A DNA stretch of 7,153 nt from Ruminococcaceae bacterium UBA3451 (lineage in GTDB: Bacteria > Bacillota > Clostridia > Oscillospirales > Acutalibacteraceae): the NCBI GenBank assembly GCA_002378845.1, contig DFRY01000020.1, forward strand, positions 38,756 through 45,908, written 5' to 3'. The notes below the pieces were generated by a model. It was given only the letters and a program-made list of their open reading frames with translations. It was not told where the DNA came from and made no database searches. The translations under genes and the position numbers were made by a program. Numbering within the stretch: position 1 is the first letter of the stretch; the number at the start of each line of letters is the position of its first letter. Below, piece by piece: positions 1 through 4,984 of the stretch.

Positions 1-1
1 G

Positions 2-289
2 ATTGTGCTCAGAATGTCCGGACGCCGTGTCTGCGAGAACTGCGGCGCCAGCTACCACCTCCTTTACAAGAAGCCGGAGGTTGAGGGCGTTTGCAGCAAA
101 TGCGGCGGCACCCTAGTTCAGCGTAAGGACGACCACCCGGATACAGTGAAAGAACGCTTGAATGTTTATCACGAGCAAACCGAGCCCCTGAAAGACTATT
201 ATGCCAAACAGGGTAAGCTTCGCATCGTGGAAGGACAAGAGGATGTAGCGGATACAACAAAACTGACTCTTGCCGCATTAGAGGCGTAA
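2..289 (+). CDS. adk: Adenylate kinase, C-terminal part (5' end outside window)
   Basis: Adenylate kinase interconverts ATP+AMP and 2 ADP in the cytosol. Only the last 95 residues are present; bacterial Adk is normally about 215 long, so roughly the first 120, including the P-loop, lie upstream. The visible part opens with the LID entry motif SGRRVC. A four-Cys zinc site follows (CENC, then CSKC 16 residues later), as in Gram-positive Adks; many, such as B. subtilis, have Asp as the fourth ligand, but here it is Cys. The QRKDD and VKERL segments carry the family's conserved nucleotide-contacting Arg/Asp residues. The stop (TAA 287-289) is two bases before the map start, so the genes are surely co-transcribed and probably translationally coupled. 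Identification is secure; the reading frame is open to the window edge. Confidence 0.97.
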   Translation: MVLRMSGRRVCENCGASYHLLYKKPEVEGVCSKCGGTLVQRKDDHPDTVKERLNVYHEQTEPLKDYYAKQGKLRIVEGQEDVADTTKLTLAALEA

Positions 290-291
290 TC

Positions 292-1044
292 ATGATAGTG
301 CTTAAAACCAGCCGTGAACTCAAAGTGATGAGGGAAGCGTGCAGGATATCTGCAAATGCACTGAAGCTGGCCGGCACAATGGTCGAACCGGGTGTTACAA
401 CCCAGGAAATCGACCACGCGCTTCGCCGTTATATTGAGGAACAGGGCGCTACGCCCTCGTTCCTCGGGTACGGCGGATTTCCGGCAAGCGCATGTATTTC
501 TGTAAACAACGTGGTTATCCATGGCATACCCCATAAGGGACAGGTCATTAAACAGGGCGATATCGTCAGCGTTGATGTGGGCGCTTTCTACGAGGGCTTT
601 AACGGCGACAACGCGTGGACTTATCCGTGCGGCGACGTAAGCCCCGAAGCACAGGCTCTTATGGATACAACGCGCGAAAGCCTTTTCGAAGGCATAAAAG
701 CTGCTCAGGCCGGTGCAAGAATCGGCGATATTGGCAGCGCGGTTCAGCGGTATGCCGAAGCTCGCGGTTACTCGGTGGTACGGGATTTTGTCGGCCACGG
801 AGTAGGTGCGAAGATGCATGAAGACCCAAGTGTTCCTAATTACGGCACGCCCGGCAGGGGTGTGCGCCTGTTGCCAGGCATGACCATCGCTATTGAACCT
901 ATGATCAACCAGGGCGTGAAGGAAGTTAAAGTCTTGGACGACGGTTGGACTACCGTAACCGCAGACGGAAAACTTGCCGCACACTTTGAACATTCCATCG
1001 CAATTACCCCGGATGGCCCTGTTGTTTTAACATTGCCAGATTAA
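292..1044 (+). CDS. map: Methionine aminopeptidase, type I
   Basis: This cytosolic metalloprotease removes the initiator Met from nascent proteins. It has 250 residues, normal for a type Ia enzyme without an N-terminal extension. All metal ligands of the pita-bread fold are present: D95, D106 (in NGDN), H169 (in FVGHGVG), E202 (in AIEPM) and E233 (in HFEHS). The substrate-site histidines H77 (VIHGIP) and H176 (MHEDP) are also there. One small deviation is His231 where most relatives have Gln (AHFEH rather than AQFEH). The ATG at 292 is chosen because the protein then begins with the standard MIxLKTxxEL-like N-terminus. It follows the adk stop by 2 bp with no independent strong SD, which points to coupling with adk. 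Family and function are certain; substrate range cannot be read from sequence. Confidence 0.98.
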   Translation: MIVLKTSRELKVMREACRISANALKLAGTMVEPGVTTQEIDHALRRYIEEQGATPSFLGYGGFPASACISVNNVVIHGIPHKGQVIKQGDIVSVDVGAFYEGFNGDNAWTYPCGDVSPEAQALMDTTRESLFEGIKAAQAGARIGDIGSAVQRYAEARGYSVVRDFVGHGVGAKMHEDPSVPNYGTPGRGVRLLPGMTIAIEPMINQGVKEVKVLDDGWTTVTADGKLAAHFEHSIAITPDGPVVLTLPD

Positions 1045-1055
1045 GGGGGAAAACC

Positions 1056-1322
1056 ATGGACTTTGTCAGGGGGCTGGTTGTTCGTTCGGCCGCGGGGCAC
1101 GACAAGGGCGGTTTTTTTACCGTGCTTGAGGCCGACGCTCAATTTGCCGTCATTTGCGACGGAAAAAGACGAAGCCTCAGTCACCCGAAAAGAAAGAACT
1201 GCAAACACCTTTTCGCGACCAGAACCGTTCTTTCCGAAGGTTCAATGCAAACCAACCGTGAAATTCGCTGTGCTCTCAGATGCTTTAATGCCGAGAGCCG
1301 TTTTCCACAAGAGGAGGCTTAA
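1056..1322 (+). CDS. KOW-domain RNA-binding protein (L14e/L6e/L27e-like)
   Basis: This is a small 88-residue protein. The N-terminal KOW motif spans about residues 5-25 (RGLVVRSAAGHDKGGFF), with the conserved Gly-Asp/His-Lys-Gly core that contacts rRNA in L24/L14e-like proteins. A basic stretch follows at about residues 37-51 (DGKRRSLSHPKRKNCKH), matching the short KOW proteins that Firmicutes encode between map and infA. The C-terminal 30 residues look unconserved. The SD AAGGGGG (1043-1049) overlaps the map stop and sits 6 bases before the ATG. The TAA stop at 1320-1322 is only three bases from the infA start and lies in the same reading frame. A role in ribosome binding is inferred from the motif and location; the precise function of this family is not established. 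An overlapping frame starting at 1063 lacks the KOW motif and is not the gene. Confidence 0.9.
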   Translation: MDFVRGLVVRSAAGHDKGGFFTVLEADAQFAVICDGKRRSLSHPKRKNCKHLFATRTVLSEGSMQTNREIRCALRCFNAESRFPQEEA

Positions 1323-1328
1323 TATATC
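1311..1328 (+). promoter_or_regulatory. infA Shine-Dalgarno and ATC start codon
   Basis: GAGGAGG lies at 1311-1317 and ATC at 1326-1328, separated by an 8-base spacer that is ideal for initiation. The site overlaps the end of the KOW gene, whose TAA is at 1320-1322, so a terminating ribosome would be positioned over the start. The codon between stop and start is TAT. There is no ATG, GTG or TTG in this frame between that stop and codon 21 of IF1. This arrangement determines the start of infA. Confidence 0.8.
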
Positions 1329-1544
1329 TCGAAACAGGACGTAATAGAAACCGAAGGCATAGTAACCGAAGCGCTGCCAAATGCAATGTTTATGGTAGAG
1401 CTTCCAAATCACCATACAATACTCGCGCACATTTCCGGCAAGCTCCGGATGAATTTCATCCGCATTCTGCCGGGGGATAAGGTTACAATTGAATTGTCGC
1501 CTTACGATTTGACACGCGGCCGTATTACATGGCGTTCAAAGTAA
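1326..1544 (+). CDS. infA: Translation initiation factor IF-1, with non-canonical ATC start
   Basis: IF1 binds the 30S A site and, with IF2 and IF3, controls start-site selection. From ATC 1326 the frame encodes exactly 72 residues, the canonical bacterial length: (M)SKQDVIETEG, then LPNAMF at 17-22, the LAHISGK strand-loop at 33-39, RMNFIRILPGD at 41-51 and the C-terminal ELSPYDLTRGRIT at 56-68. This is the complete S1/OB fold. The residue after the ATC is the Ser/Ala-Lys seen in nearly all IF1s, so the N-terminus is fixed by homology. The frame is closed 3 bases upstream by the KOW stop, so no upstream start exists; the next ATG, codon 21, would remove the first beta strand. A strong SD precedes the ATC. 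Identity is certain. The ATC start is either real (as AUU is for E. coli infC) or a single-base G-to-C error. Confidence 0.94.
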   Translation: MSKQDVIETEGIVTEALPNAMFMVELPNHHTILAHISGKLRMNFIRILPGDKVTIELSPYDLTRGRITWRSK

Positions 1545-1573
1545 AACGATGACTCGCTAAGGAGGGCACACAC

Positions 1574-1687
1574 ATGAAAGTAAGACCTTCTGTGAAGAAA
1601 ATTTGTGAAAAGTGCAAAATCATTAAGCGCAAGGGTAAAGTCATGGTTATCTGTGACAACCCGAAGCATAAGCAGCGCCAGGGCTAA
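1574..1687 (+). CDS. rpmJ: 50S ribosomal protein L36, zinc-binding type
   Basis: This 37-residue protein of the large subunit is the usual length for L36. It reads MKVRPSVKKICEKCK at the start and NPKHKQRQG at the end. The zinc ribbon ligands are C11, C14, C27 and H32, making this the ancestral zinc-dependent (C+) form rather than the zinc-free paralogue that some bacteria induce under zinc limitation. SD AAGGAGGG (1559-1566) is 7 bases before the ATG. The gene lies 29 bp after infA and 39 bp before rpsM, its standard position in Firmicutes alpha operons. Confidence 0.98.
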   Translation: MKVRPSVKKICEKCKIIKRKGKVMVICDNPKHKQRQG

Positions 1688-1726
1688 TTTTGGCGCAGAC
1701 CTATTAACAATGGAGGTGCAACCAGT

Positions 1727-2095
1727 ATGGCGCGTATAGCAGGTATTGATCTGCCCAGAGATAAACGCATCGAAATTGCTCTCACCTATGTTTTCGGAAT
1801 CGGCCGCAAGACTGCAAGCGACATTTGTGCAGCAACAGGCGTCGACCCGGACATCCGCGTAAGAGATTTAAGTGAAGACGATGCGACAAAACTCAGAGAG
1901 TATATCGACCATAACTGCCGCGTTGAAGGCGATCTTCGCCGCGACGTAGCATTTGACATTAAGAGACTTATCGAAATCGGTTGCTATCGCGGGATTCGTC
2001 ACCGCAAGGGCTTACCGGTAAGAGGCCAGCGTTCCAAGACCAATGCGCGTACACGCAAAGGCCCAAGAAAGACCATGGCCAACAAGAAGAAGTAA
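1727..2095 (+). CDS. rpsM: 30S ribosomal protein S13
   Basis: S13 sits in the head of the small subunit and contacts the P-site tRNA and L5 (bridge B1b). The 122-residue length is typical. It begins MARIAGIDLPRDKRIEIALT and contains the helix-two-turns-helix segment YVFGIGRKTA (residues 21-30), the GCYRGIRHRKGLPVRGQR core (residues 86-103) and a lysine/arginine-rich tail (TRKGPRKTMANKKK) that reaches into the decoding centre. The start is supported by GGAGGTG (1712-1718) 8 bases upstream. It is followed by rpsK after 19 bp. Confidence 0.99.
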   Translation: MARIAGIDLPRDKRIEIALTYVFGIGRKTASDICAATGVDPDIRVRDLSEDDATKLREYIDHNCRVEGDLRRDVAFDIKRLIEIGCYRGIRHRKGLPVRGQRSKTNARTRKGPRKTMANKKK

Positions 2096-2114
2096 GCAGG
2101 GAGGGATTTAAAAG

Positions 2115-2525
2115 ATGGCAGCACAAAAAGGCGCAGCTAAAAAAGGCACCGCAGTTCGCAGACGCCGTGAGCGCAAGAATATCGACCGCGGAGCTGCTCA
2201 TATTCAGTCCACCTTTAACAACACGATTGTTACAATTACCGATACACAGGGCAATGCAATTTCGTGGGCAAGTTCCGGTGAGTTAGGATTCAGAGGCTCC
2301 AGAAAGTCCACTCCTTTCGCCGCTCAGACCGCAGCAGAAACTGCCGCTAAAGCAGCTATGGAACACGGTATGAAAACGGTTGAAGTTTTTGTTAAAGGAC
2401 CGGGCGCAGGCCGTGAAGCCGCAATCCGTGCACTGCAGGGCGCAGGCCTTGAAGTCAGCATGATTAAAGACGTTACCCCGATTCCGCACAACGGATGCCG
2501 TCCGCCGAAGAGAAGACGCGTCTAG
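2115..2525 (+). CDS. rpsK: 30S ribosomal protein S11
   Basis: S11 forms part of the small-subunit platform with S6/S18 and contacts mRNA near the Shine-Dalgarno helix. It has 136 residues, a few more than the usual 129-131; the excess is a basic, Ala/Lys/Arg-rich N-terminal tail (MAAQKGAAKKGTAVRRRRER). Hallmarks are the STFNNTIVTITD strand at about residues 32-43, the SWASSGELGFRGSRKSTPFAAQ segment around 50-71, KGPGAGREAAIRAL and the C-terminal PHNGCRPPKRRRV signature. GGGAGGG at 2099-2105 precedes the ATG by 9 bases. The C-terminal Asn-Gly in PHNGCR is the site isomerised in E. coli S11. Confidence 0.99.
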   Translation: MAAQKGAAKKGTAVRRRRERKNIDRGAAHIQSTFNNTIVTITDTQGNAISWASSGELGFRGSRKSTPFAAQTAAETAAKAAMEHGMKTVEVFVKGPGAGREAAIRALQGAGLEVSMIKDVTPIPHNGCRPPKRRRV

Positions 2526-2555
2526 TTTTCAAACAATAGGAGGTGCAACTAAAAT

Positions 2556-3182
2556 ATGGCAAGATATACAGATTCCGTGTGCAAGCTTTGCCGCCGCGAA
2601 GGCCAGAAGCTTTTCTTAAAGGGACAAAGATGCTACACAGATAAATGCGCAATTACGCGCAGAGCATATGCCCCCGGCCAGCATGGCCAGGGCCGCAAGA
2701 AGACCTCTGAGTACGGCCTGCAGCTGCGTGCAAAGCAGATGACCAGACGTTACTACGGCGTGCTCGAGTCCCAGTTCAGGGGCTACTACGAGCTTGCTAC
2801 ACATAAAGAGGGCAAGACCGGTGACGAGCTGCTCGCCATTCTGGAGAGCCGCCTTGACAACGTAGTTTATCGTCTCGGCTTTGCGACTTCCAGACCGGAA
2901 GCCCGCCAGTTGGTTGTTCACGGTCATTTCACCGTAAACGGCAAGAGGGTTGATATTCCTTCTTACCTGACTAAGGTTGGCGAAGTGGTTTCTATTCAGG
3001 ACAAGAGCCGTTCCAGCGAAAAGTTCAAGGCTGTTCTGGAGGCAACTTCCGCACATCCGGTAGCGAAGTGGCTTGACCTTAACCGCGATACTCTTGAAGG
3101 CAAGATTATCGCATTACCAACCCGTGATGAAATTGACCTTGCAGTCGACGAGACTCTCATCGTTGAGTTGTACTCCAAGTAA
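2556..3182 (+). CDS. rpsD: 30S ribosomal protein S4, zinc-finger (C+) type
   Basis: S4 is a primary 16S rRNA binder that nucleates assembly of the 30S body and helps line the mRNA entry channel. The 208-residue length is normal. The N-terminal domain has an intact Cys4 zinc finger (C9, C12, C26, C31), so this is the C+ class. The S4 RNA-binding domain spans about residues 95-155: ESRLDNVVYRLGFATSRPEARQ is followed by VVHGHFTVNGKRVDIPSY. SD AGGAGGTG (2538-2545) is a perfect anti-SD match 10 bases upstream. In many bacteria S4 represses its own operon; no obvious S4-binding pseudoknot could be identified by eye here. Its place between rpsK and rpoA is the clostridial and proteobacterial arrangement, whereas B. 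subtilis carries rpsD elsewhere. Confidence 0.99.
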   Translation: MARYTDSVCKLCRREGQKLFLKGQRCYTDKCAITRRAYAPGQHGQGRKKTSEYGLQLRAKQMTRRYYGVLESQFRGYYELATHKEGKTGDELLAILESRLDNVVYRLGFATSRPEARQLVVHGHFTVNGKRVDIPSYLTKVGEVVSIQDKSRSSEKFKAVLEATSAHPVAKWLDLNRDTLEGKIIALPTRDEIDLAVDETLIVELYSK

Positions 3183-3191
3183 TGCCGTTAT

Positions 3192-3222
3192 TTGACAGCA
3201 TAAAAACATCATGGCAGATAAC
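3192..3222 (+). promoter_or_regulatory. Possible internal promoter before rpoA
   Basis: The 71-bp gap between rpsD and rpoA is the widest in the operon and contains a perfect -35 hexamer TTGACA (3192-3197). The best -10 is GATAAC (3217-3222), 4 of 6, after a rather long 19-bp spacer. Short complementary stretches in the same gap (TGCC 3183-3186 with GGCA 3213-3216; GTTAT 3187-3191 with ATAAC 3218-3222) could alternatively form mutually crossing RNA pairings. Either would let rpoA-rplQ be adjusted separately from the ribosomal genes. Weak evidence. Confidence 0.33.
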
Positions 3223-3253
3223 TTAATCCGCTATATGTCAAGGCGGGGCGCTA

Positions 3254-4207
3254 ATGATCGAGATTGAGAAGCCAAAAATTGAAACAGAAGAGTTATCGAA
3301 CGACGGAACCTATGGCAAATTTGTTGTGGAACCGCTGGAACGTGGCTTTGGTACCACACTGGGCAACAGTTTAAGGCGCGTGCTTTTGTCATCGCTGCCT
3401 GGCGTTGCTGTCACGTCTATCAAGATAGACGGCGTTCTTCACGAGTTTTCCACCGTTCCCGGAGTGAAAGAGGATGTCACCGAGATAGTGCTAAATATCA
3501 AGGGAGTGACCGCGAAGCTCCATTGCGATGGGCCGAAAACCGTAGAAATCTGCGCGGAGGGTCCGTGTGATGTAACGGCCGACTCTATCAAGTGCGACAG
3601 CGAGGTTGAGATTCTTAATCCTGAGATGCATATTGCAACTTTGGGAGACGGAGCAAAACTGTATATGGAATTAACCCTGGATAAGGGCCGCGGTTATGTC
3701 CCTGCTGAGAGAAACAAGCAGAACATGAGCACGAATATTATTGGCGAACTTCCTGTTGATTCCATTTACACTCCTGTTTATAAGGTAAATTATAATGTTG
3801 AGCCGACCCGTGTAGGCCAGAGCATTGACTTTGACAAGCTTACACTGGATGTTTGGACCAACGGTATTATCGGTGCGCAGGAAGCCGTTTCTCTTGCCGC
3901 GAAAGTTCTGACCGAACACCTGAACCTGTTTGTTGACCTGTCCGATAAGGGCAGCAGCACAGAAATCATGGTTGAAAAGGACGACAAGGGCAAGGAAAAA
4001 GTGCTTGAAATGACAATTGAAGAGCTCGACCTTTCGGTTCGTTCGTTCAACTGCCTGAAGCGTGCCGGAATCAATACGGTTGAAGACCTGATTAACAAAT
4101 CCGAAGAGGATATGATGAAGGTTCGCAACCTTGGACGTAAATCCCTTGAGGAAGTCGTTTGGAAGATGGCTTCTCTCGGTTTTAATCTGCGTAAGGACGA
4201 TGAATAA
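3254..4207 (+). CDS. rpoA: DNA-directed RNA polymerase subunit alpha
   Basis: The alpha dimer is the assembly platform of RNA polymerase, and its C-terminal domain contacts UP-element DNA and activators. The length of 317 residues is normal. The N-terminal domain shows the dimerisation signature GFGTTLGNSLRRVLLSSLPG around residues 32-51 and the VEPTRVGQ and FDKLTLDVWTNG segments around residues 184-206. A charged, flexible linker (EKDDKGKEK) leads to the C-terminal domain, which starts near residue 258. There the DNA-contact residues equivalent to E. coli R265, N268, C269, K271, K298 and S299 are R263, N266, C267, K269, K296 and S297. The ATG is preceded only by an imperfect SD (AAGGCGGGG, 3240-3248), weaker than those of the neighbouring ribosomal genes, consistent with lower stoichiometry. 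Confidence 0.99.
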   Translation: MIEIEKPKIETEELSNDGTYGKFVVEPLERGFGTTLGNSLRRVLLSSLPGVAVTSIKIDGVLHEFSTVPGVKEDVTEIVLNIKGVTAKLHCDGPKTVEICAEGPCDVTADSIKCDSEVEILNPEMHIATLGDGAKLYMELTLDKGRGYVPAERNKQNMSTNIIGELPVDSIYTPVYKVNYNVEPTRVGQSIDFDKLTLDVWTNGIIGAQEAVSLAAKVLTEHLNLFVDLSDKGSSTEIMVEKDDKGKEKVLEMTIEELDLSVRSFNCLKRAGINTVEDLINKSEEDMMKVRNLGRKSLEEVVWKMASLGFNLRKDDE

Positions 4208-4244
4208 TTCCTGCGCAAACCTAAGGTAAAGGAGTGATATTTCG

Positions 4245-4586
4245 ATGCCCGGAACCAGAAAGCTCGGAAGAGACACTGACCACAGAACTGCCATGCTCAG
4301 GGCGATGGTAACCTTTCTTTTAGAGAATGGTAAAATCGAAACCACAGTTACTCGCGCCAAAGAGGTTCGTTCTTTGACCGAGAAGATGATAACGATTGCG
4401 AAGGAAAATAACTTGAACAACAAGCGCCTCGTTCTTGCCTTTGTTACAAAGGAAGATGTTGTCAACAAGCTGTTCAACGAGATTTCTCCGAAGTATGCCG
4501 ACCGTAACGGCGGTTATACCCGCATCAGCAAGCTTGGCCCTCGCCGCGGCGACGCAGCCGAAATGGCCATTATCGAACTCATCTGA
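4245..4586 (+). CDS. rplQ: 50S ribosomal protein L17
   Basis: L17 is a large-subunit protein near the peptide exit tunnel rim. It has 113 residues, the short bacterial form without a C-terminal extension. It starts MPGTRKLGRDTDHRTAMLR, contains the LLENGKIETTVTRAKEVR motif around residues 25-42 and ends RISKLGPRRGDAAEMAIIEL. SD AAAGGAGTGAT (4228-4238) gives a good initiation site. It is the last gene of the ribosomal operon, followed 17 bases later by a strong terminator. Confidence 0.99.
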   Translation: MPGTRKLGRDTDHRTAMLRAMVTFLLENGKIETTVTRAKEVRSLTEKMITIAKENNLNNKRLVLAFVTKEDVVNKLFNEISPKYADRNGGYTRISKLGPRRGDAAEMAIIELI

Positions 4587-4603
4587 TTATATTTTGTTTT
4601 TGC

Positions 4604-4633
4604 AGGGAGCAGCTTTTCAGCTGCTCCCTTTTT
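4604..4633 (+). terminator. Intrinsic terminator of the ribosomal operon
   Basis: AGGGAGCAGCT (4604-4614) pairs perfectly with AGCTGCTCCCT (4619-4629) around a TTTC loop and is followed by a T run (4629-4633). This is a classic rho-independent terminator directly after rplQ. Confidence 0.93.
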
Positions 4634-4640
4634 GTATGTA

Positions 4641-4670
4641 AAGCTTCCGGTTTACCGGAAGCTTATTTTT
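4641..4670 (+). terminator. Second, tandem intrinsic terminator
   Basis: AAGCTTCCGG (4641-4650) pairs perfectly with CCGGAAGCTT (4655-4664) around a TTTA loop, followed by ATTTTT (4665-4670). It lies 11 bases after the first terminator's T run, giving a fail-safe tandem pair that insulates the highly expressed ribosomal operon from the gene downstream. Confidence 0.88.
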
Positions 4671-4796
4671 ATAAATATAAACGAAACCACGGCCGACAAA
4701 AATGTCGATTTAAGGAATAAAAAATCAGTATATGGGACGAAAGGCATTTTTCTGGTTACATTTACTAATAAATAATAAATATACCAGTTAAATAAT

Positions 4797-4825
4797 TTGT
4801 TAATTGGAAGTTATATTGCTATAAT
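4797..4825 (+). promoter_or_regulatory. Extended -10 sigma-A promoter for the secreted protein
   Basis: The -35 is TTGTTA (4797-4802, 4 of 6). A 17-bp spacer follows, then a perfect -10 TATAAT (4820-4825) with an extended -10 TGC (4817-4819). Transcription would begin near 4832 and give a leader of about 150 nt before the ATG at 4985. This is the best housekeeping promoter match in the window. Confidence 0.75.
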
Positions 4826-4914
4826 TCTCCAAAATCATTAAATTTTTTGTATATTCTTTATAAAATTTATTTACATACCCTGGTTAAATAAAATAGCAAA
4901 TAAAGGACAAAAAA

Positions 4915-4953
4915 ATGCCAGCCTATAATGAAGCAAACTGCTTTTATTTATGA
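4915..4953 (+). CDS. Possible 12-residue leader peptide in a structured 5' leader
   Basis: ATG at 4915 opens a 12-codon frame (MPAYNEANCFYL) ending at TGA 4951-4953, 31 bases before the main gene. It has its own SD, AAAGGA (4902-4907). The sequence around that SD (AGCAAATAAAGG, 4895-4906) resembles the one before the main start (AGCAAACGAAAGG, 4963-4975), with the same distance to the ATG. Its start codon lies in ATGCCA (4915-4920), which can pair with TGGCAT (4956-4961); inside that, AAGCA (4931-4935) pairs with TGCTT (4939-4943). Translation could therefore alter the fold of the leader. It may equally be chance, since very short frames are common in AT-rich DNA. Confidence 0.25.
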   Translation: MPAYNEANCFYL

Positions 4954-4984
4954 AATGGCATAAGCAAACGAAAGGGTATGAAGA

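Larger units (their letters stand above)
4671..4984. other. AT-rich intergenic region with promoter and leader
   Basis: This stretch without a recognised gene separates the operon terminators from the secreted-protein gene and is far more AT-rich than its surroundings. It contains the promoter at 4797-4825 and about 150 nt of untranslated leader. A short inverted repeat, CGACA/TGTCG, sits at 4694-4707. GTTAAATAA occurs twice (4787-4795 and 4883-4891), each copy preceded by ATACC. A leader hairpin region with a possible small peptide lies at 4895-4976. No tRNA, CRISPR or known riboswitch core was recognised. Confidence 0.7.

Noticed and set aside
199..993. Long open frame of 264 codons on the - strand opposite map
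   Set aside because: It is antisense to a certain methionine aminopeptidase, has no SD or recognisable domain, and arises from the codon bias of the true gene.
3671..4477. Long open frame of 268 codons on the - strand across rpoA and rplQ
   Set aside because: It spans two certain genes and their spacer, shows no family features, and is a mirror of their coding pattern.
4694..4707. Spo0A box-like inverted repeat CGACA-AAAA-TGTCG
   Set aside because: The TGTCGAT arm matches TGNCGAA at 6 of 7, but the opposite arm is poorer. The site is about 90 bases upstream of the -35, so it is probably chance.
4732..4791. 19-codon frame starting ATGGGACGA
   Set aside because: It lies upstream of the predicted transcription start, and its nearest SD-like AAGGA is 15 bases away, too far.
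4924..4929. Second TATAAT as an alternative promoter
   Set aside because: There is no acceptable -35 at 16-18 bp and no extended -10; the only similar hexamer (AGGACA) is at 14 bp.
4895..4984. c-di-GMP or other known riboswitch, suggested by repeated GCAAAC
   Set aside because: The conserved GEMM core and its receptor helices could not be found, and the region is too short and AT-rich for the classes I can recall.
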